Source: Methanomethylovorans sp. PtaU1.Bin093
GTDB taxonomy: Archaea; Halobacteriota; Methanosarcinia; Methanosarcinales; Methanosarcinaceae
NCBI RefSeq assembly: GCF_002067275.1
Contig: NZ_MVQX01000087.1
Span: 1-64,000 of the forward strand
Direction of reading: 5' to 3'
Length of the DNA: 64,000 bases
Shown: piece by piece, positions 34,889 to 43,715 of the stretch
How the letters are laid out: every line of letters begins with the position of its first letter
Numbering within the stretch: the stretch's first letter is position 1
Notes under the pieces: model-generated
Database searches by the model: none
The model's input: the letters and a program-made list of their open reading frames with translations, nothing else
Told to the model about the DNA's origin: nothing
Program-made: the position numbers and the translations under genes

Positions 34889-36256
34889 TTACTCACGCAT
34901 GAGATCCTCTATCACAAAACCGTTTGAGTTGATCTCATATCTTGCAGGCCCCTTTTCATGATCACTGCCTCTCATCTTGATTATTGATAAGGACTTCTGC
35001 AAACCAGAGGATATAAGGCTCTGTTGCAGCAATATTACGGTGTCTGCAACTGATGTTATCTGTATTTTGCATATCTTTGAGCGTTCTTTGCTTTCAGTGG
35101 TAAGACAGGTCAGAAGTGATGTAACTCCTTCGTTCCTGAACATTCTTGAGAGAGCAGCAATATGCTGTTTTCTTTCTATTTGGTCCGCAAGGACATAATC
35201 AAAACCTTCTACTGCATCCAGGAACATTCTCTTTGCCTTTATTTCCCGGATGGCTTTCTGAATTTGCACCATATGTTTGTTAGGGTCCAGTTCAGAGGGT
35301 AAAGTGTGAATGATCTTTAAACTATCTTGTTTATACATTCCCTTTAGATCCCATCCAAAGTTGGAAGCATGTAAGAACAGTTCCTCAGGAGTTTCATCAA
35401 AATTGATAATGATGCCAGGTTCCCCTTTTTTCGCTCCTTCCATTATGAAATTGAGCCCAAGTACTGTTTTACCCGTGCCTGTAGATCCGGCTATAAGGTT
35501 CGAGGATCCTTCTAACAATCCGCCTCCAAGCATCTCATCAAGCATGGGTGTGCCAATGGAAATACGTTCTTCAGAAGCGGTTATGGAATAGTTGGCATGT
35601 GCAATATCTTTCGGATAGACGGATATGCCATCGGTTCCGATCTCAAATGTATGCTTTCCCTGAATGGATGACATACCACTCACTTTCATTAATTCGATGT
35701 ATCGCCTGGTGATATGTGGGTCAAGGTCTTGAGAGAGATAGATTATGTTGTCTACTATATCGCTGATCACGTTGCTCTTTACAGCTTCTGGTTCCAGAGT
35801 GCCTGTAAAGCAGACCACCGCATTCCATTCATTGAGTGCAGCGTTAAGGGAATACATGAACCTTCTCCTTTCGGCTTCCGGGAATCCGAATCCTATAGGT
35901 GTGACAGGATCTATCAGTATCCTGTCGGGTCTAAGTGAACTTACGATATTCCCCAGTTCTACAAGCATGGTGAGAGGGTCTCTTTCCACACTACTGACAT
36001 TAAAGGTGCGGATGTTTATATTCTCTTCAAAGAAACTGAACCGTGAAAGGATCTGTCGTATCATTGCTTCAGGTTTGGATGAAATAGCTACGTACAGCAC
36101 CTTCTCTCCTTTCCTTGCTGCAGCGCACAGGCTCTGTATTCCAAGCGTGGTCCTTCCTGTCCCAGGTGTTCCTGCAATGAATGTGGTCGAGGGACTAAGG
36201 ACCCCTCCCCCGAGAACTTCGTCCAATCCCTCTATTCCGGTAGACACAATATTCAA
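34889..36256 (-). CDS. double KaiC-domain (RecA-superfamily) ATPase
   Basis: A 455-residue archaeal KaiC-like protein with two RecA domains. Domain 2 (from ~residue 230) is intact: GSTGTGKTVLG Walker A, FDETPEELF glutamates, and MFLDAVEGF as Walker B. Domain 1 has an Arg in place of the Walker A lysine (GTPGTGRTTL; codon AGG) and AISSKPEAM where the catalytic glutamates normally occur, so it probably does not hydrolyse ATP. Role unknown; haloarchaeal and methanogen relatives act in signalling. No kinase or receiver gene is next to it. Confidence 0.88.
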   Translation of the reverse strand: MNIVSTGIEGLDEVLGGGVLSPSTTFIAGTPGTGRTTLGIQSLCAAARKGEKVLYVAISSKPEAMIRQILSRFSFFEENINIRTFNVSSVERDPLTMLVELGNIVSSLRPDRILIDPVTPIGFGFPEAERRRFMYSLNAALNEWNAVVCFTGTLEPEAVKSNVISDIVDNIIYLSQDLDPHITRRYIELMKVSGMSSIQGKHTFEIGTDGISVYPKDIAHANYSITASEERISIGTPMLDEMLGGGLLEGSSNLIAGSTGTGKTVLGLNFIMEGAKKGEPGIIINFDETPEELFLHASNFGWDLKGMYKQDSLKIIHTLPSELDPNKHMVQIQKAIREIKAKRMFLDAVEGFDYVLADQIERKQHIAALSRMFRNEGVTSLLTCLTTESKERSKICKIQITSVADTVILLQQSLISSGLQKSLSIIKMRGSDHEKGPARYEINSNGFVIEDLMRE

Positions 36257-36427
36257 AACAACATCCTCGCGCGATTTGAACTTATTCGCAATATATTATT
36301 TATACCCTATAAGTATTTATTTATACATTATTGATAGATAGCTTCATTTTTGGTATTATTGTAAAATAGCATATGTATTTATATTGATTCACCATACTTG
36401 CGATAAATACCCGGGTGAGTCTATATC

Positions 36428-36997
36428 ATGAAAACAATGAACATCCTTGTTATCAATAACTATGGTCAATTCTGCCATCTCATCCACCGTACTATCCGGG
36501 ACCTGGATATGGATACGAGCATGATCTCCAATACATCTTCCGTGGAAGACATCCTGTCAAAAGGACCGGACGGACTGGTGCTCAGTGGCGGTCCGACTTT
36601 GGAAAGGGCGGGCAATTGTGCACAGTATATAAAGGAGATCGATCTCCCTATTCTTGGGATCTGTCTGGGGCATCAGGTGATGGCCAGAACATTTGGCGGA
36701 GAGGTCGGTCCGGGTAAATATGGCGGATATGCCGAGGTCGAGGTCGAGGTCCTTGAACAAGATGATATCCTTCAAGGCATGGCTCCGCGCACATCTGTCT
36801 GGGCTTCACATGCCGATGAAGTAAAAACCCTGCCTGAAGGTTTTATCCGGCTGGCAAGGTCCGAAATTTGCGAAATAGAGGCCATGAAGCATGAACACAG
36901 GCCCCTCTATGGTGTGCAGTGGCACCCGGAAGTTGCCCACACGGAAAAAGGTACGGACCTTTTCTTAAATTTCTTTAAGGTATGTGAGGATCATTGA
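36428..36997 (+). CDS. guaAA: GMP synthase, glutamine amidotransferase subunit (subunit A)
   Basis: The separate glutaminase half of archaeal GMP synthase, which supplies ammonia to the synthetase subunit (encoded at 51084-51998). The catalytic triad is visible: Cys in GICLGHQ and His-Glu in QWHPEVAH; the [10 protein letters not shown] and [11 protein letters not shown] segments are typical. 189 residues is the normal size. GGTGAG precedes the ATG. Convergent with srp54. Confidence 0.94.
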   Translation: MKTMNILVINNYGQFCHLIHRTIRDLDMDTSMISNTSSVEDILSKGPDGLVLSGGPTLERAGNCAQYIKEIDLPILGICLGHQVMARTFGGEVGPGKYGGYAEVEVEVLEQDDILQGMAPRTSVWASHADEVKTLPEGFIRLARSEICEIEAMKHEHRPLYGVQWHPEVAHTEKGTDLFLNFFKVCEDH

Positions 36998-37015
36998 CCG
37001 CATACCTCTTTGGTT

Positions 37016-38335
37016 TTACATGCCGAATTTCTTCATCATTTTCTGCATGTTGAATTTACCGCCACGCAAACCTTTCATGGTATTCTGCATCGTCTTATAG
37101 TACTTCAACAATTCTCTCACATCTTCAGGACTGCATCCTGATCCTATGGAGATGCGCTTTATCCTGGCACTTCCTATAAGGCGCGGATTGAGCATTTCTT
37201 CCTCAGTCATGGAGTCCATTACCACACGGTACCTTGTAAGTTTCTCCCCAGTTACCTGGTATGCTTCCTCAGGCACCTTTACACCCATACCTCCCAGTGG
37301 CAGCATCTGCATGATCTGTTTCATTGGGCCCATTTTGTTGAGGGTTTCCAGTTGCTTGTACATGTCCTTGAGGGTAAAGCGTCCCCTCATCATGGCTTCC
37401 ATGTCAAGTTCTTCTTCTTTCAGGTTTTCCTGGGCTTTCTCTATAAGTCCTTTTATATCGCCCATTCCAAGTAGTTTAGATATGAACCTGTCAGGTTCGA
37501 ACTTCTCCAGGTCTTCGGGTGTTTCTCCAACACCGATGAACGCGATGGAGGAATTTGTCTCAGAAACGGCAGATATGGCCCCACCGCCCTTTGCCGTGCC
37601 ATCCAGCTTAGAGATGACAACTCCTGAGATACCGATAGAATCGTTGAAAGCTCTTGCCTGTTCGCTTGCCTGCTGACCTATCGCACCATCAAGTACAAGC
37701 AATTTGTAATCCGGATGTGCAATTGCATGGATCTGCTCCATTTCCTCGATGAGGTCCTTTTCAAGAGAGTGGCGTCCTGCAGTGTCTATTATGATCACAT
37801 CGTATTTTTCCACTTCCTTAAGACCTCTTTCTACGATCCCCACTGCATCGGGATTGCCTTCCTCTCCGTAAAAAGTGACGTTAAGTTTGCCACAAAGGGT
37901 ATTCAACTGCTGGTATGCACCGGGCCTGAACGTATCTGCACATATCACTGCCGGTCGAAGACCTTTGCGCTGGAAATATCTTGCAAGTTTCGATGTGGTG
38001 GTGGTCTTACCGCTACCCTGAAGCCCTATCATCATGATCTTCTGGGGTTTCAGGGGAATATCTGTGCCTTTACCTATGATATTGATAAGTTCCTGGTAGA
38101 CGATCCTTATCACATGCTCACGGGGGTTCATGCCTGAAGGCACATCTTCCTTCATAGCACGCTCCTTGATGTGGTTCGACATCGTCATGACAAGCTTGAC
38201 ATTGACGTCAGCCTGCAGCATTGCTCTTTGGATGTCCTTTACCACTTCATTTACCGTGTGTTCGTCTATCCTGCCGGATTTGACGAGTTTCTTAAGTGCA
38301 TCCTGCAAGGAGTTTCCGAGTTTTTCCATTACCAT
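37016..38335 (-). CDS. srp54: signal recognition particle protein SRP54
   Basis: The GTPase that binds signal peptides and 7S RNA. N domain (residues 1-85), G domain with [19 protein letters not shown] and [11 protein letters not shown], and a Met-rich M domain ending with [10 protein letters not shown] (helix for RNA and signal-sequence binding). 439 residues is the usual length. ATG at 38335, with a second ATG two codons later. Its partner RNA is not in the window. Confidence 0.96.
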   Translation of the reverse strand: MVMEKLGNSLQDALKKLVKSGRIDEHTVNEVVKDIQRAMLQADVNVKLVMTMSNHIKERAMKEDVPSGMNPREHVIRIVYQELINIIGKGTDIPLKPQKIMMIGLQGSGKTTTTSKLARYFQRKGLRPAVICADTFRPGAYQQLNTLCGKLNVTFYGEEGNPDAVGIVERGLKEVEKYDVIIIDTAGRHSLEKDLIEEMEQIHAIAHPDYKLLVLDGAIGQQASEQARAFNDSIGISGVVISKLDGTAKGGGAISAVSETNSSIAFIGVGETPEDLEKFEPDRFISKLLGMGDIKGLIEKAQENLKEEELDMEAMMRGRFTLKDMYKQLETLNKMGPMKQIMQMLPLGGMGVKVPEEAYQVTGEKLTRYRVVMDSMTEEEMLNPRLIGSARIKRISIGSGCSPEDVRELLKYYKTMQNTMKGLRGGKFNMQKMMKKFGM

Positions 38336-38507
38336 TTAAGGATCGTCCTGTTCAGTTCTTTTTCATTATTAAAGGGTTGCCTTTATTTAATTATATTGCA
38401 GGACTTCCATTATGCCCAAAATATTGCATCTTCTGAGTCCCGTGATGATGCAATGCACTTCAGGATCAGGTCAAAGGCATCTTTGTGTTGGCCTTTACCA
38501 AATGGAG

Positions 38508-38536
38508 AAAAAAAAGGTGAAAACACGTGTTTCACC
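38508..38536 (-). terminator. terminator of the usp gene
   Basis: On the minus strand, GGTGAAACACGTGTTTTCACC-type pairing (38516-38536) forms a strong stem followed by eight consecutive T (38508-38515). It lies 39 bases after the usp stop and looks like an intrinsic, bacterial-style terminator. Confidence 0.7.
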
Positions 38537-38574
38537 TCGATTTGCACTCAATGCTAAAAGGTATCTTCAATAGA

Positions 38575-39027
38575 TCACTTAACTATCATGACTCGTGTCT
38601 TTGCGTGCCTTACCACATCTACAGCCACGCTGCCCATAATTATCCTGTCGATGCCGGATCTTCCCAAAGTTCCCATCACTATCAGATCAATGTCGTTCTT
38701 CTCTGAAAAGCTAATTATCTCAGAACCCGGATGCCCTTTGACCATCACAGTTTCAACTTTCACTCCTGCTATTCTTCCCATCTCCACTACAACATCAAGT
38801 GCTTTTTTCCCATCAGCTTCCAGATTTTTTTCAAATTCCTTTTCTTCAAGGGAAACTCCTTTTGGAGACTCGATAGGCACACCAAAATATGAAAGATGAG
38901 GTATATAAGGCAAGACATTCAGTGCAAATAGCTTTGCCCCTGTCATCTTTGCCATCTCTATGGCAGAGGATGCTGCCTTCTTAGCATTTTCTGAACCATC
39001 TGTTGCAATGACTATCTTTTTGTACAT
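38575..39027 (-). CDS. universal stress protein (UspA family)
   Basis: A 150-residue UspA-fold protein from the preferred ATG at 39027 (MYKKIVIATDGS). The ATP-binding motif G-x2-G-x9-G-S is present as GTLGRSGIDRIIMGSVA near the C-terminus, so it likely binds ATP. ATG codons upstream (39054, 39039) extend the frame without family sequence. Expression is expected as a single gene with its own terminator. Confidence 0.85.
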   Translation of the reverse strand: MYKKIVIATDGSENAKKAASSAIEMAKMTGAKLFALNVLPYIPHLSYFGVPIESPKGVSLEEKEFEKNLEADGKKALDVVVEMGRIAGVKVETVMVKGHPGSEIISFSEKNDIDLIVMGTLGRSGIDRIIMGSVAVDVVRHAKTRVMIVK

Positions 39028-39219
39028 TTCACTCTGCATACTATGCACTCCCATATTTTTCTATTACAAAAAGAGTAAGCCACGCAATGCCATAAAGCTT
39101 TTGGATAAGTTTAATATAGGCTCTATGGAATACATTTTCCTTCTAAAAAAGATTCACATAGGCAGCATTTATAGCAGACTACGTTACAGAGTAAAATATA
39201 GTTAGTTAAAAAAAATCAG

Positions 39220-39294
39220 TAGCGGGGAATGGATTCGAACCATTGGTCTACGGGTTATGAGCCCGTCGGGATCTCCTGGCTACCCTACCCCGCT
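39220..39294 (-). tRNA. initiator tRNA-Met (anticodon CAT)
   Basis: A 75-base minus-strand cloverleaf with archaeal initiator features: acceptor AGCGGGG/CCCCGCT (an A1-U72 pair), D-arm CCAGGAGAT, anticodon loop CTCATAA on a stem with three G-C pairs (GGG/CCC), and T arm TGG-TTCGAAT-CCA. Discriminator A; no encoded CCA; no intron. Confidence 0.93.
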
Positions 39295-39501
39295 TCATAT
39301 TTTGCTTATGACGATGTACTCCCATTCAACGGTATCATTACAGATAAATGTTGCGATGGAAGAGTCAGTGAAAACATACATTACAAGGGATATGGGGTAT
39401 AAAAAATTTAATATGTTAGTAGGGGAGGTCTTGGTCATGTTATTGCCGGCTAAGTTTAAATCTTATGGGAAAAGCGAAACAGGATATATGGAACATACAG
39501 G

Positions 39502-39645
39502 CTATAAAATGCCTATGGTGAGTGCATCATTCTCCTGGCCCGTTTGCTTTTTGGATAGCCCAGCTTTGCAGGTTGAAATAGGTCTATCTCCTCTGCCACC
39601 AAAATCCTTCTGGAAGGTCTTCTGCAGTGTAGCAATGAAAGGCAT
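39502..39645 (-). CDS. possible 47-residue small basic protein
   Basis: ATG at 39645 to TAG at 39502 gives 47 residues, MPFIATLQKTFQKDFGGRGD followed by RPISTCKAGLSKKQTGQEN and DALTIGIL. The composition (Lys, Gln, Gly, Thr) looks protein-like and the TATA-like ATATATTAA (39661-39670) is about 20-25 bases upstream, compatible with a leaderless transcript. No ribosome site and no family recognised, so this remains a candidate. Confidence 0.4.
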   Translation of the reverse strand: MPFIATLQKTFQKDFGGRGDRPISTCKAGLSKKQTGQENDALTIGIL

Positions 39646-39660
39646 TGTGGTAGGAAGGGT

Positions 39661-39670
39661 TTTAATATAT
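39661..39670. promoter_or_regulatory. TATA-like element in a divergent arrangement
   Basis: TTTAATATAT can be read as a TATA box on either strand, serving the zinc-ribbon gene at 39699 (GGTGA at 39691) and the candidate 47-residue frame at 39645. Confidence 0.35.
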
Positions 39671-39698
39671 CCCTGCGCTTATTAAAAAACGGTGAAAT

Positions 39699-40124
39699 AT
39701 GTCACATAAGTGCACCAGATGTGGAGAAATATTCGTTGATGGAGCCGCAGTTATCCTCAGTGGCTGTCCATCATGTGGGTGGAACAAGTTCCTCTACGTT
39801 AAAGGTCCTGAAGAAGAGCATCAAGTTCCGGAAAAGGCCGCTCATGAGATCCTTGACGAAACCCACAAGCAAGAGACTCCTGCAGAGAAGCTGATCAAAG
39901 AGATAGATGAGATCATAGGTATAGAAAAACAGGAACGCAGTGTCATAGAGGAGGATGGTGACAGGGTGGAATCCGTTCGTATACTTGGTCCCGGGTCTTA
40001 CGAACTCAACCTGGATTCCCTGTTGCAGCGTAAGGAGATCATCATGGCCATCAAGGAAGACGGCACATATGCCCTGCACCTGCCTTCTGTTTTTAAGGCA
40101 GAGAGAAAAGAAAAGAAAAAGTGA
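39699..40124 (+). CDS. zinc-ribbon protein (COG3364/OapC-like)
   Basis: A 141-residue protein with an N-terminal zinc ribbon, HKCTRCGEIFVDGAAVILSG then CPSCGWNKF (CxxC ... CxxC), a charged middle helix and a C-terminal globular part RILGPGSYELNLDSLLQRKE ending in a lysine tail. This fits the archaeal Zn-ribbon family COG3364, called OapC/ArvC for its frequent position near origins. GGTGA lies just upstream. Followed 21 bases later by a DUF1624 membrane gene. Confidence 0.78.
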   Translation: MSHKCTRCGEIFVDGAAVILSGCPSCGWNKFLYVKGPEEEHQVPEKAAHEILDETHKQETPAEKLIKEIDEIIGIEKQERSVIEEDGDRVESVRILGPGSYELNLDSLLQRKEIIMAIKEDGTYALHLPSVFKAERKEKKK

Positions 40125-40145
40125 TCGTTTCCGGGGCAGCGTGTA

Positions 40146-40907
40146 ATGCGCAGCGTTCACAAAAGGTTCTGGGAAATTGATGCACTGAGGGGGGTCGCCA
40201 TACTCCTTATGGTGCTGTTCCATTTCCTTTATGATCTGGTGTTCTTCGATATATCTCACGTAGATATTTGGTCGGGGCCTGTATTTTATATCGGCAGGAG
40301 TGCAGCTATTCTTTTTGTTTTCCTTGTAGGCGTTTCCCTTAGCCTCAGCCATTCCAGAAGTAAGGTATTAGGATTGCAGGTTAGCTTCAACAAATATTTC
40401 AAAAGGGGCTTTCACATCTTTCTATGGGGTATGGTCTTCACTCTGGCAAGCTGGGTGCTTTTCCCGGATAAGGTCATAGTGTTCGGTGTTTTGCATTTCA
40501 TTGGCGTAGCTATCGTATTGTCATATCCTTTACTGGAATATCGCCTTCCCAATCTTATCGGAGGGTTTATCGTTCTTTTTCTGGGAGGATTAGTGGAAAA
40601 CTTCACAGTTGATCTTCCATGGCTTATATGGGTTGGCCTGACCCCTGCAGGTTTCCAGACACTTGATTATTTTCCTTTGTTGCCCTGGTTTGGCGTTACT
40701 ATGTTGGGAATATTTGCAGGTAACATGATGTATCCTGATCATCACCGTAAATATGAACTCCCTGATCTCTCTCAGAATCCATTGATATCTGCTCTTGAGT
40801 TCATGGGAAGAAGATCACTGGCAATATATATCATACACCAGCCTCTGCTGGTTGTTGTCCTGTACGCCTCTGGGATTATTGATGTTAATTCCCTGGGAAT
40901 TCAGTAG
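40146..40907 (+). CDS. DUF1624 / heparan-alpha-glucosaminide N-acetyltransferase-like membrane protein
   Basis: A 253-residue membrane protein with about seven spans. The start RFWEIDALRGVAILLMVLFH is the signature of DUF1624/COG3503 acyltransferase-like proteins; the ALRG and His region is thought to form the active site. IYIIHQP occurs near the end. Likely transfers an acyl group to a sugar or lipid in the membrane, but the substrate is unknown. Same strand as the zinc-ribbon gene. Confidence 0.82.
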   Translation: MRSVHKRFWEIDALRGVAILLMVLFHFLYDLVFFDISHVDIWSGPVFYIGRSAAILFVFLVGVSLSLSHSRSKVLGLQVSFNKYFKRGFHIFLWGMVFTLASWVLFPDKVIVFGVLHFIGVAIVLSYPLLEYRLPNLIGGFIVLFLGGLVENFTVDLPWLIWVGLTPAGFQTLDYFPLLPWFGVTMLGIFAGNMMYPDHHRKYELPDLSQNPLISALEFMGRRSLAIYIIHQPLLVVVLYASGIIDVNSLGIQ

Positions 40908-40949
40908 TTCAAAATTCAGTAGTTCTATTAAGTACCGTGAATAAATGTT

Positions 40950-42032
40950 TTAGTAATCTGTGATCAATGTTTGCCTTTCATCTATCTTTTCAAGATTTGA
41001 GACCCCAACTCCAAGCAGTCTGAACCTGCCGGTCCCTGTGAATTCTTTCATGAGATGCAGGGCTTCTCTTCTCATAACGTAGAGGTCTGTACTGGCACAG
41101 CTTAAGGTCCTGGACCGCGTATAGGTGCTGAAGTTCCCGTATCTGACTCTGATAGTGACGGTACGAAAACGGTATCTTTTTTTCAGAAGGGATGCATGTA
41201 CCTTCTCGGACAGAACGTAGAATACCTTTTTTATGGTATCAGAATCAGCTATGTCCTCGTCGAAGGTATCTTCCTTGCTGATGGATTTTACTCCTTCTGT
41301 TTCCTCCACTTCTCTTTCGTCGATCCCGTTAGCCATCCGGTGCATTGTCAGTCCGAATTTTCCGAATCTCGCTATGAGCAGCTGCACGTCGTATGCTGCG
41401 AGCTGCCCAACGGTCCCCAGCCCCATTTCACGTAACAACAGAGCAGTTTTCTTTCCTATCCCTGGTATTTTAGATATGGGCAAAGGGTCTAGGAACTGTT
41501 TCGCTTCTTCGGGACTTACAACCGTAAGGCCGTCTGGCTTATTGAAATCGGATGCGATCTTGGCTATCACTTTGTTCGGGGCTATTCCCACGGAACATGT
41601 AAGTCCTTCCCTGCGCAGTATGTTTTCCTTGATGTTCTTTGCGACATCAATAGCTTTATCATAATCAGTGATGTCTTTGTCAAGCTCCATGTATGCTTCA
41701 TCCACGCTGACCTGCTGGAATCTGGAAGAGAACTCTCTAAGTATTTCCATTATTCTGGAAGATGTACTTTTGTATAGTTCCATATCCACCGGTAAATATA
41801 CGGCATCAGGGCATAGCTTATATGCTTTGGATATGGGCATTGCTGAATGTATGCCATATTTGCGGGCTTCATAGGAGCAGGTGCTTACTACGCCTCTTCC
41901 GGTACCTTTTTTAGGGTCAGAGCCCACTATCACGGGCTTTCCCCGGATCTCAGGTTTTTCCCTTGTTTCCACTGACGAGTAAAAACTGTCCATATCAATG
42001 TGCAGTGTTATACGGTTTTGGTCTGCGCTCAT
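40950..42032 (-). CDS. dinB: Y-family DNA polymerase IV (Dbh/DinB)
   Basis: A 360-residue translesion polymerase. Catalytic motifs are HIDMDSFYSSVE (metal-binding Asp) and QVSVDEAYMELD (Asp-Glu pair); RGVVSTCSYEARKYGIHSAMP is the finger region. GIGKKTALLLREMG is the helix-hairpin-helix of the thumb, and the little-finger domain closes with RLLGVGVSNL. A C-terminal sliding-clamp peptide is not obvious. All catalytic residues appear intact. Confidence 0.94.
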   Translation of the reverse strand: MSADQNRITLHIDMDSFYSSVETREKPEIRGKPVIVGSDPKKGTGRGVVSTCSYEARKYGIHSAMPISKAYKLCPDAVYLPVDMELYKSTSSRIMEILREFSSRFQQVSVDEAYMELDKDITDYDKAIDVAKNIKENILRREGLTCSVGIAPNKVIAKIASDFNKPDGLTVVSPEEAKQFLDPLPISKIPGIGKKTALLLREMGLGTVGQLAAYDVQLLIARFGKFGLTMHRMANGIDEREVEETEGVKSISKEDTFDEDIADSDTIKKVFYVLSEKVHASLLKKRYRFRTVTIRVRYGNFSTYTRSRTLSCASTDLYVMRREALHLMKEFTGTGRFRLLGVGVSNLEKIDERQTLITDY

Positions 42033-42163
42033 TTAGAACTTCATATATAATTCAGGGTTTATAATTTCCTATCCATGCACAGTGAAAGTAATCTATTCTA
42101 ATGATATCTTTCCGGTGTATTGAAATAACATCATCTGCTTATTTATCAGGGAAGGAGGACTCA

Positions 42164-42451
42164 ATGTACGTCTACATCTCGATCATGGCCTATTTTGTTG
42201 TGTTGTTCCTTACATTGCGGGACATCCGTATCTTCAGGCGCACAAGGATCGTGTCATACAGAAAGGGAGCTTTAAAGGGCATTATATCTTCTTTTGTAAT
42301 GCTCATAGGTGTGATCCTGACCACCCTGAACCCGGAAATAGGTCTTTTGATCGTATTCATTGGTCTTTATACCAACCGCAAGGGCCAAAGGGAGGTCGTT
42401 TTCAGGCAGGCCAATGCTCTTGAAAGACTGCTTGGAAAGACAGATATATGA
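42164..42451 (+). CDS. small membrane protein
   Basis: A 95-residue protein with an N-terminal span (YVYISIMAYFVVLFLTL), a basic segment RIFRRTRIVSYRKGALKG, and two more hydrophobic stretches, followed by a charged tail. The ATG at 42164 is chosen because GAAGGAGGACTCA lies directly before it; the frame is open from 42101. Not assigned to a family. Divergent from dinB. Confidence 0.65.
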   Translation: MYVYISIMAYFVVLFLTLRDIRIFRRTRIVSYRKGALKGIISSFVMLIGVILTTLNPEIGLLIVFIGLYTNRKGQREVVFRQANALERLLGKTDI

Positions 42452-42532
42452 TGCTGTGGATCTACACTCTTGTCCAGTACACCGCTTTTGTGGAATTCAG
42501 GATTTCGTTAGATGTATCTTTCATTCCAAAAG

Positions 42533-42540
42533 TTATAAAT
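42533..42540 (+). promoter_or_regulatory. TATA box upstream of rps17e
   Basis: TTATAAAT at 42533-42540 would start transcription near 42562, leaving a leader of about 60 bases before the ribosome site GGAG (42613-42616) of rps17e. The rps17e, dapA and dapB genes may be read from here. Confidence 0.4.
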
Positions 42541-42624
42541 GCATGAGTAGTTATAAGCGGTACAAATTCCACTCTTGAGAATTCATATTAATATAACACA
42601 CTTGCAATAGATGGAGAATCATAT

Positions 42625-42819
42625 ATGGGAAACATAAGACAGAACAATATCAAGACCATTTCACTTCGCCTTATAGACGCTTACGGTGACGCTTTCACAA
42701 AGGACTTTGATACGAACAAGCACCTTGTGACACAGTATACCACAATTGAAAGCAAGGTCATAAGGAACCGTGTGGCCGGCTATGTCACACGCAAGATGAC
42801 TCACGTGCGCATGGAATAA
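42625..42819 (+). CDS. rps17e: 30S ribosomal protein S17e
   Basis: A small basic ribosomal protein found in archaea and eukaryotes. [20 protein letters not shown] and [13 protein letters not shown] are the family pattern; 64 residues is the normal archaeal length. Ribosome site GGAGAATC. It precedes dapA by 20 bases, a gene order I associate with Methanosarcina-type genomes. Confidence 0.93.
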   Translation: MGNIRQNNIKTISLRLIDAYGDAFTKDFDTNKHLVTQYTTIESKVIRNRVAGYVTRKMTHVRME

Positions 42820-42839
42820 GTTCCAGTCGAAGTGGTACC

Positions 42840-43715
42840 ATGTTCGAAGGGGTATTTCCTGCTCTTATAACACCGTTCAATGCCGATAACAGAATAGATG
42901 TCACGTCTTTCAGGAACATTGTCGAGTATGTGGAAAAAGGCGGTGTTGCAGGAATGGTGGCTTGCGGAACCACCGGTGAGTCCGCGACCATGTCCACCCA
43001 GGAGCACATGGACCTCATCGATCTTACAGTAGATTGTGCCAAAACCACTGTTATCGCAGGCACCGGTTCTAACAACACCACCGAAGCAGTGGAGCTCACA
43101 AGGCATGCATACGATGCAGGCGCCAATGCGGTGCTGATCATATCTCCGTATTACAATAAGCCCAACAATGCCGGTCTGATCGCACACTTTTCCAGTATTG
43201 CCAGGTCTGCGGATATCCCTGTTATACTCTACAATGTGCCTTCCCGCACAGGGCAGGACATGCCTCTGGAAGTTATTACTGAGCTTTCCAAGATAGAGAA
43301 CATCGTGGGCATAAAGGAAGCAAGCGGAAATCCGGTGAAGGTTTCCCGTATAATTGAAAACACAGTGGATGAGGACTTTGTGGTCATCTCAGGTGAGGAT
43401 GGCCTTACATTGCCTCTTATGTGTATGGGAGCTGTGGGTGTTATTTCAGTGGTTGCAAATGTTGTTCCCGAAAAAATGGTTGACCTTGTGACCGCTGTTA
43501 GGAACAACGATCTTAAAACAGCCCAGGCACTTCATTATGAGCTTGCACCGCTGACACGCGCTCTCTTTTTGGAAACGAATCCCATTCCTGTAAAGAGAGC
43601 AATGGATATGCTAGGTCTGGCAAATGGCAGATTAAGGCTTCCTCTTGCTCCTTTAAGCAGAGAGCATGAAAGGGTCCTTGAAGATATCATGAGGGATCTG
43701 GGGTGCATATCATGA
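42840..43715 (+). CDS. dapA: 4-hydroxy-tetrahydrodipicolinate synthase
   Basis: DapA condenses pyruvate with aspartate semialdehyde in lysine synthesis. In the 291-residue barrel: ALITPFNADNRID, GTTGESATMSTQEH, YYNKPNNAGLIAHF, LYNVPSRTGQDM with the catalytic Tyr/Arg region, and VGIKEASGN with the Schiff-base lysine. The stop overlaps the dapB start (ATGA). An ATG is assumed at 42840. Confidence 0.96.
   Translation: MFEGVFPALITPFNADNRIDVTSFRNIVEYVEKGGVAGMVACGTTGESATMSTQEHMDLIDLTVDCAKTTVIAGTGSNNTTEAVELTRHAYDAGANAVLIISPYYNKPNNAGLIAHFSSIARSADIPVILYNVPSRTGQDMPLEVITELSKIENIVGIKEASGNPVKVSRIIENTVDEDFVVISGEDGLTLPLMCMGAVGVISVVANVVPEKMVDLVTAVRNNDLKTAQALHYELAPLTRALFLETNPIPVKRAMDMLGLANGRLRLPLAPLSREHERVLEDIMRDLGCIS

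Larger units (their letters stand above)
39295..39698. other. 404-base region between tRNA-iMet and the zinc-ribbon gene
   Basis: It holds a 47-codon minus-strand frame (39502-39645) and a divergent promoter (39661-39670), both listed separately. A longer plus-strand frame here (39257-39685) starts inside the tRNA and has no ribosome site, so it is not considered a gene. Confidence 0.5.

Noticed and set aside
38430-38480. GTGATGA at about 38442, resembling box C of a C/D guide RNA
   Set aside because: No matching D or D' box (CTGA) at a suitable distance on the same strand and no pairing ends; judged chance.
39257-39685. 142-codon plus-strand frame after the initiator tRNA
   Set aside because: It begins inside the tRNA gene, has no ribosome site and shows no recognisable protein sequence; a minus-strand 47-codon frame fits better.
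42471-42590. Related TGGAATTC / AATTCCAC segments around 42490 and 42565
   Set aside because: Short and imperfect; they flank the rps17e TATA box but do not form a convincing operator or attachment site.
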